From: Oscillospiraceae bacterium
GTDB taxonomy: Bacteria; Bacillota; Clostridia; Oscillospirales; Oscillospiraceae
Assembly (NCBI GenBank): GCA_016290695.1
Contig: JAEEUX010000138.1
Location: 1 to 6,944 of the forward strand
Length of the DNA stretch: 6,944 nucleotides
Direction of reading: 5' to 3'
The position numbers were made by a program, and so were the translations under genes. How positions within the stretch are numbered: position 1 is the stretch's first letter; each line of letters opens with the position of its first letter. Positions 4,508 to 6,944 of this stretch are shown piece after piece. The notes beneath the pieces are model-generated. The model did no database searches and was not told the DNA's origin. It saw only the letters and a program-made list of their open reading frames with translations.

Positions 4508-5293
4508 TTAGATCTCGAGGTAGCTGTCAGCGTAGAGCGTCTCGTTCTTGATAACGTCGCAGGACTTGATAGCTTCCATGAGGCGAAGGTCGCAGGGGTT
4601 GACGATGGCGGAGGTGAGGCCGCACATCATAGCCATGGAGACCATCGCGCTGTCCATGATGGGTCTGATATGCTTGGGCATACCGTTGGAGTTGTTGGAA
4701 AGGCCGCCGGTGGAGTTGAGGCCCTGCTCGGAGATCATCTTGATGAACTCGAGAACGTCCATCTGCTTATCCTGCATGCCCTTGATAACGAGGAAGAGGG
4801 GATCGAACCAGAGATCCTCGGGCTCCATGCCGAGGGAGAGGCCTTTCTCAAGAAGCTCCTGGAGATAACCCATACGCTCGTCGTTGTCGGCGGGAACGCC
4901 GGCCTTGGAGCAGAGGGCTACGCAGATAGCGTCGTTGGCGGCGGCGAGGTCTATGTAACCGATACGGTCGCCGGCGTCGGCAGAGTTGACGATGGGCTTG
5001 CCCTTAGCGCGGTTATAGACGCTGATGCCGGCCTCGATGGCCTTCATGTTGGCGGTGTCGAGCGCGAGGGGCACGTTGTCGAACTTGTTCTGAAGCGTGG
5101 TGACGACCCACTTCATGAGCTCTTCGCCGTTGGACTCGGCAGGGCCGATGTTAACGTCGAGATAGGTGGCGCCCGCGTTAAGCTGCTCCTCGGCTCTCTT
5201 AAGGATGGGCTCGGGGTTCATGGTGTTCATCGCTTCGCGGATGACGGGGGAAATGCAGTGAATTCTTTCACCGATGACTACAAACTTTCCCAT
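4508..5293 (-). CDS. acsE: Methyltetrahydrofolate:corrinoid iron-sulfur protein methyltransferase
   Basis: AcsE moves the methyl group of CH3-tetrahydrofolate to Co(I) of the corrinoid iron-sulfur protein (AcsC/AcsD), linking the folate branch of the Wood-Ljungdahl pathway to acetyl-CoA synthase. It is a cytoplasmic pterin-binding TIM-barrel protein, normally a homodimer. At 261 residues it is nearly the length of Moorella AcsE (262, from memory). Visible family features are VIGERIHC (6-13), YLDVNIGPA (44-52), LALDT with Asp79, IVNSADAG with Asn103, WFDPL with Asp164 and GGLSN with Asn200; these correspond to the pterin-binding Asp75, Asn96, Asp160 and N5-contacting Asn199 of Moorella. The ATG at 5291-5293 is chosen because a perfect AAGGAGG (5304-5310) lies 10 bases upstream and the protein then starts at the conserved MGKFVVIGERI. 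The frame stays open 30 codons further upstream, but that part covers the hairpins of the intergenic region. Confidence 0.96.
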   Translation of the reverse strand: MGKFVVIGERIHCISPVIREAMNTMNPEPILKRAEEQLNAGATYLDVNIGPAESNGEELMKWVVTTLQNKFDNVPLALDTANMKAIEAGISVYNRAKGKPIVNSADAGDRIGYIDLAAANDAICVALCSKAGVPADNDERMGYLQELLEKGLSLGMEPEDLWFDPLFLVIKGMQDKQMDVLEFIKMISEQGLNSTGGLSNNSNGMPKHIRPIMDSAMVSMAMMCGLTSAIVNPCDLRLMEAIKSCDVIKNETLYADSYLEI

Positions 5294-5303
5294 TGTGGTG
5301 TTT

Positions 5304-5310
5304 CCTCCTT
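5304..5310 (-). promoter_or_regulatory. Consensus ribosome binding site fixing the acsE start
   Basis: AAGGAGG on the minus strand lies 10 bases before the ATG at 5293. It rules out the upstream ATG of the open frame at 5383, which has no such site and lies within a hairpin arm. Confidence 0.85.
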
Positions 5311-5322
5311 GATTTTTTTGGT

Positions 5323-5341
5323 AAGCGGACACATTCCGCTT
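5323..5341 (-). other. Perfect hairpin just upstream of the acsE ribosome binding site
   Basis: AAGCGGA (5335-5341 read on the minus strand) and TCCGCTT (5323-5329) form a perfect 7-bp stem with a 5-base loop, ending 12 bases before AAGGAGG and followed by a run of A. Without a U-tract it is not a terminator; RNA stability or processing are possible roles. Confidence 0.55.
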
Positions 5342-5360
5342 CCATGGTTTATAAACGAGG

Positions 5361-5392
5361 CAATAGCGCGGGGTAAAATCCACGCGCTATTG
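5361..5392 (-). other. Perfect 10-bp hairpin in the acsC-acsE intercistronic region
   Basis: CAATAGCGCG (5361-5370) and CGCGCTATTG (5383-5392) form a perfect 10-bp stem with a 12-base loop, 32 bases after the acsC stop. The minus-strand tail is CCTCGTTTATAAACC, so there is no proper U-tract. The self-complementary GTTTATAAAC (5347-5356) lies between this hairpin and the next. It could protect the 3' end of the acsD-acsC message or act as a partial terminator that sets the AcsE to AcsC ratio. Confidence 0.65.
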
Positions 5393-5424
5393 TCGCAGAG
5401 TACCGGGCCTGATGCAAGACGCTC

Positions 5425-6768
5425 TTAAGCCTGGAGCTCCTTCATGAACTTAACAAGACCGACAGCCTCGGCAGGGCCGACGACTACGTTCCAGTCGGGC
5501 AGCTTAGCCTGTACCTCGCCCTTAAGCACGGCCACCTTACCGGGCAGAACGAGAGTACGGTTCTTTATCTTATTTTCGATTTCAAAATCGGTAATAAACT
5601 TAACGATGCTGTTTGCGCTGAGCTTTCCGGCAGCCCACGCGGTAAGGACGGAGTAACCGCCCGCGTCGCTGATGAGGAGGTTGCAGGGAACGGCGGAACG
5701 CTCAAGCTCGCCGGAGACGACGAAGTAGGTAAGAGCGAAGTCAACGGTGATGCAGCAGGGAGAATTCTCATCGCCCTTGTTGAGCGGGTAGATGCCCGGC
5801 TCGACCTTCATGGGCTTCTGAGGATCGGTAAATACGTTCTGGCGCAGGCCATAGAGAGCGAGAGCCTTGTCATAGCCCATGTTGTCGACTACGACGATGG
5901 AGCCGTACTTAACGGTGAACAGGGAGGCAAGAGCGGTCTCAAGAGCCTCATTGCCGCCGGAAAGAACAGCGACGTTTACGATGGTGGGATAGCCGAAGAC
6001 TCTGTCCTTATTGAGGAGAGCGGCGCGGCGGATCTGAACGGCGTTCTCAAACGCGGACTTGATGGAGGCAACGCCCACATCGAGGATAAGGTTCTTGTTG
6101 CCGAGAGCCTCGAGCTTCTCGACGGTGGCGTAAAGCTCGTCGAGGTCGGCGCCGGAAACGCCGAGGACGCAGCCTGCGGCGGTTGCAACGCCGCTCATGG
6201 CCTCGTAGTTGGCGGCATTGGCGCCGTTGAGGATGGGAGCGGAAGCCTTGATAGCCTCGGCAGCGGCCTTCATGGCGTCAACATCGGTGGTGTTGAGGAT
6301 AACGCCGCGGCCGGTGGCGGCAGCCTTCTTGGCAAGCTCAACGAACTTGGCGTTGTCGCCGCCGTTATTTACGAATACGAACTCGCAGTACATGCGCTCG
6401 CCGATACGGTCGTAATCGACCTTGAGGCCGTCGGTAAGCTTGGTCTCAATGAGAGCATCGTCCATATTGGTGCAGATGCTGGAAGCATAGAGCGTCTTGG
6501 AGACGAAGGTCTTCTCATGTCTGTAAAGGACGGTCTCGCCGCCGAGCTTGTACTCGACGTCGCCGGCCTTGACGGAGATGGTCTTCATCGGAGGCGCATT
6601 GGACTCGGAAATCTTGGAGATAGCGTCGGCGGACATGTGCGGGCACTTGGAAAGCTCGATAGCGCCGGAAGCGACCTTCATGGAGAAGGCCATGCAGGTC
6701 GGGTTGCCGCACTCCTTGCAGTTGGTTTTAGGGGTAAGCTTAAATATGTCAAGACCTTTTAATGCCAT
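5425..6768 (-). CDS. acsC: Corrinoid iron-sulfur protein large (gamma) subunit
   Basis: AcsC pairs with AcsD to form the corrinoid iron-sulfur protein, which carries the methyl group on cobalt from AcsE to the A-cluster of acetyl-CoA synthase. The 447-residue length matches the family. The N-terminal cluster domain shows Cys17, Cys20, Cys25 and Cys42 (C-x2-C-x4-C-x16-C, in NCKECGNPTC and ELSKCP), which ligate a [4Fe-4S] cluster used in reductive activation. A TIM-barrel region follows (roughly 90-325), then a C-terminal corrinoid-binding domain (roughly 326-447, including VVSGELERSAVPCNLLISD and VLPGKVAVLKGE). AGGAGG lies 9 bases upstream of the ATG and the acsD stop overlaps this site (TGAGGAGG), so the two subunits are tightly linked in expression. 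The acsV product encoded downstream should act on this protein's cobalt centre. Confidence 0.97.
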   Translation of the reverse strand: MALKGLDIFKLTPKTNCKECGNPTCMAFSMKVASGAIELSKCPHMSADAISKISESNAPPMKTISVKAGDVEYKLGGETVLYRHEKTFVSKTLYASSICTNMDDALIETKLTDGLKVDYDRIGERMYCEFVFVNNGGDNAKFVELAKKAAATGRGVILNTTDVDAMKAAAEAIKASAPILNGANAANYEAMSGVATAAGCVLGVSGADLDELYATVEKLEALGNKNLILDVGVASIKSAFENAVQIRRAALLNKDRVFGYPTIVNVAVLSGGNEALETALASLFTVKYGSIVVVDNMGYDKALALYGLRQNVFTDPQKPMKVEPGIYPLNKGDENSPCCITVDFALTYFVVSGELERSAVPCNLLISDAGGYSVLTAWAAGKLSANSIVKFITDFEIENKIKNRTLVLPGKVAVLKGEVQAKLPDWNVVVGPAEAVGLVKFMKELQA

Positions 6769-6782
6769 TTCAGTAATCCTCC

Positions 6783-6944
6783 TCAGATAAGTTCTTTGAT
6801 CAGCTTGGACACAGCGGCGATAGACTCGGGATGTCTAAGAATAACCGCGTTGGAGCCGGAAGCGAGGTCAGCCGCGGCAGTAGCAACTTCCATTGCAATA
6901 CCTCTCTTTTCGCGGCTGCCCCAAGCGGGCATATCCTCTTCTTC
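6783..6944 (-). CDS. acsD: Corrinoid iron-sulfur protein small (delta) subunit, C-terminal part
   Basis: Only the last 53 codons plus TGA (6783-6785) are present; the 5' part lies beyond the right edge. The fragment reads PAWGSREKRGIAMEVATAA, then ASGSNAVILRHPESIAAVSKLIKELI. The WG-x-R-x-KRG stretch and the RHP motif near the end match the C-terminus of AcsD/CdhD subunits. The delta subunit is a TIM-barrel protein that completes the corrinoid-binding pocket with AcsC. The stop codon overlaps the AGGAGG site of acsC, and 14 bases separate the two genes, which supports one transcript. There is no sign of frameshift in the visible part. Confidence 0.9.
   Translation of the reverse strand, partial: EEEDMPAWGSREKRGIAMEVATAAADLASGSNAVILRHPESIAAVSKLIKELI

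Noticed and set aside
5294..5383. Upstream ATG that would extend acsE by 30 residues.
   Set aside because: AAGGAGG before 5293 and the family N-terminus MGKFVVIGERI fix the start; the extension is hairpin sequence.
4670..5428. A 252-codon plus-strand open frame antisense to acsE.
   Set aside because: Same explanation: a shadow of acsE with biased composition and no recognisable domain; it also runs across the structured intercistronic hairpins.

Overview
The window holds the methyl-branch end of a bacterial Wood-Ljungdahl (CODH/acetyl-CoA synthase) gene cluster. All genes lie on the minus strand, so transcription runs from right to left. The gene content (acsD, acsC, acsE and a RACo-type activator), the strong AGGAGG-type ribosome binding sites and a perfect sigma-A promoter suggest an anaerobic, probably acetogenic, member of the Clostridia (Bacillota). 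This is inferred from content only; I have not placed it phylogenetically.

Right part (6944 to 4508): the last 53 codons of acsD (small subunit of the corrinoid iron-sulfur protein), complete acsC (large subunit with an N-terminal Cys4 cluster motif) and complete acsE (methyltetrahydrofolate:corrinoid methyltransferase). AcsE moves the methyl group from CH3-THF to the cobalt of the AcsC/AcsD protein, which passes it to acetyl-CoA synthase. The 131-base gap between acsC and acsE carries two perfect hairpins. A strong minus-strand terminator (4445-4471) follows acsE.

Middle (4507 to 3766): 742 bases with no credible gene. They contain the terminator, two inverted copies of a 31-base hairpin repeat with compensatory stem changes (the outer 12 bases of each form perfect inverted repeats 4025-4036/4296-4307), several other GC-rich palindromes, a diverged direct duplication, and a terminator-like hairpin with an alternative pairing in the leader of the next gene.

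Left-middle (3765 to 828): a tightly packed unit of three genes joined by two 4-base ATGA overlaps. They are an AcsV/RACo-type [2Fe-2S] ATPase that reductively reactivates the corrinoid protein, a DUF3786 protein of unknown function, and a CsoR/RcnR/FrmR-family metal-sensing repressor with an unusual His-rich N-terminus. A perfect 11-bp hairpin (794-822) follows. The coupling of a probable metal sensor to a cobalt- and iron-dependent pathway is the most interesting biological lead.

Left end (739 to 1): a separately transcribed MarR-family regulator with a perfect TTGACA-17-TATAAT promoter, followed by two hairpins that fold best as minus-strand RNA. Nothing in the window links this regulator to the acs genes.
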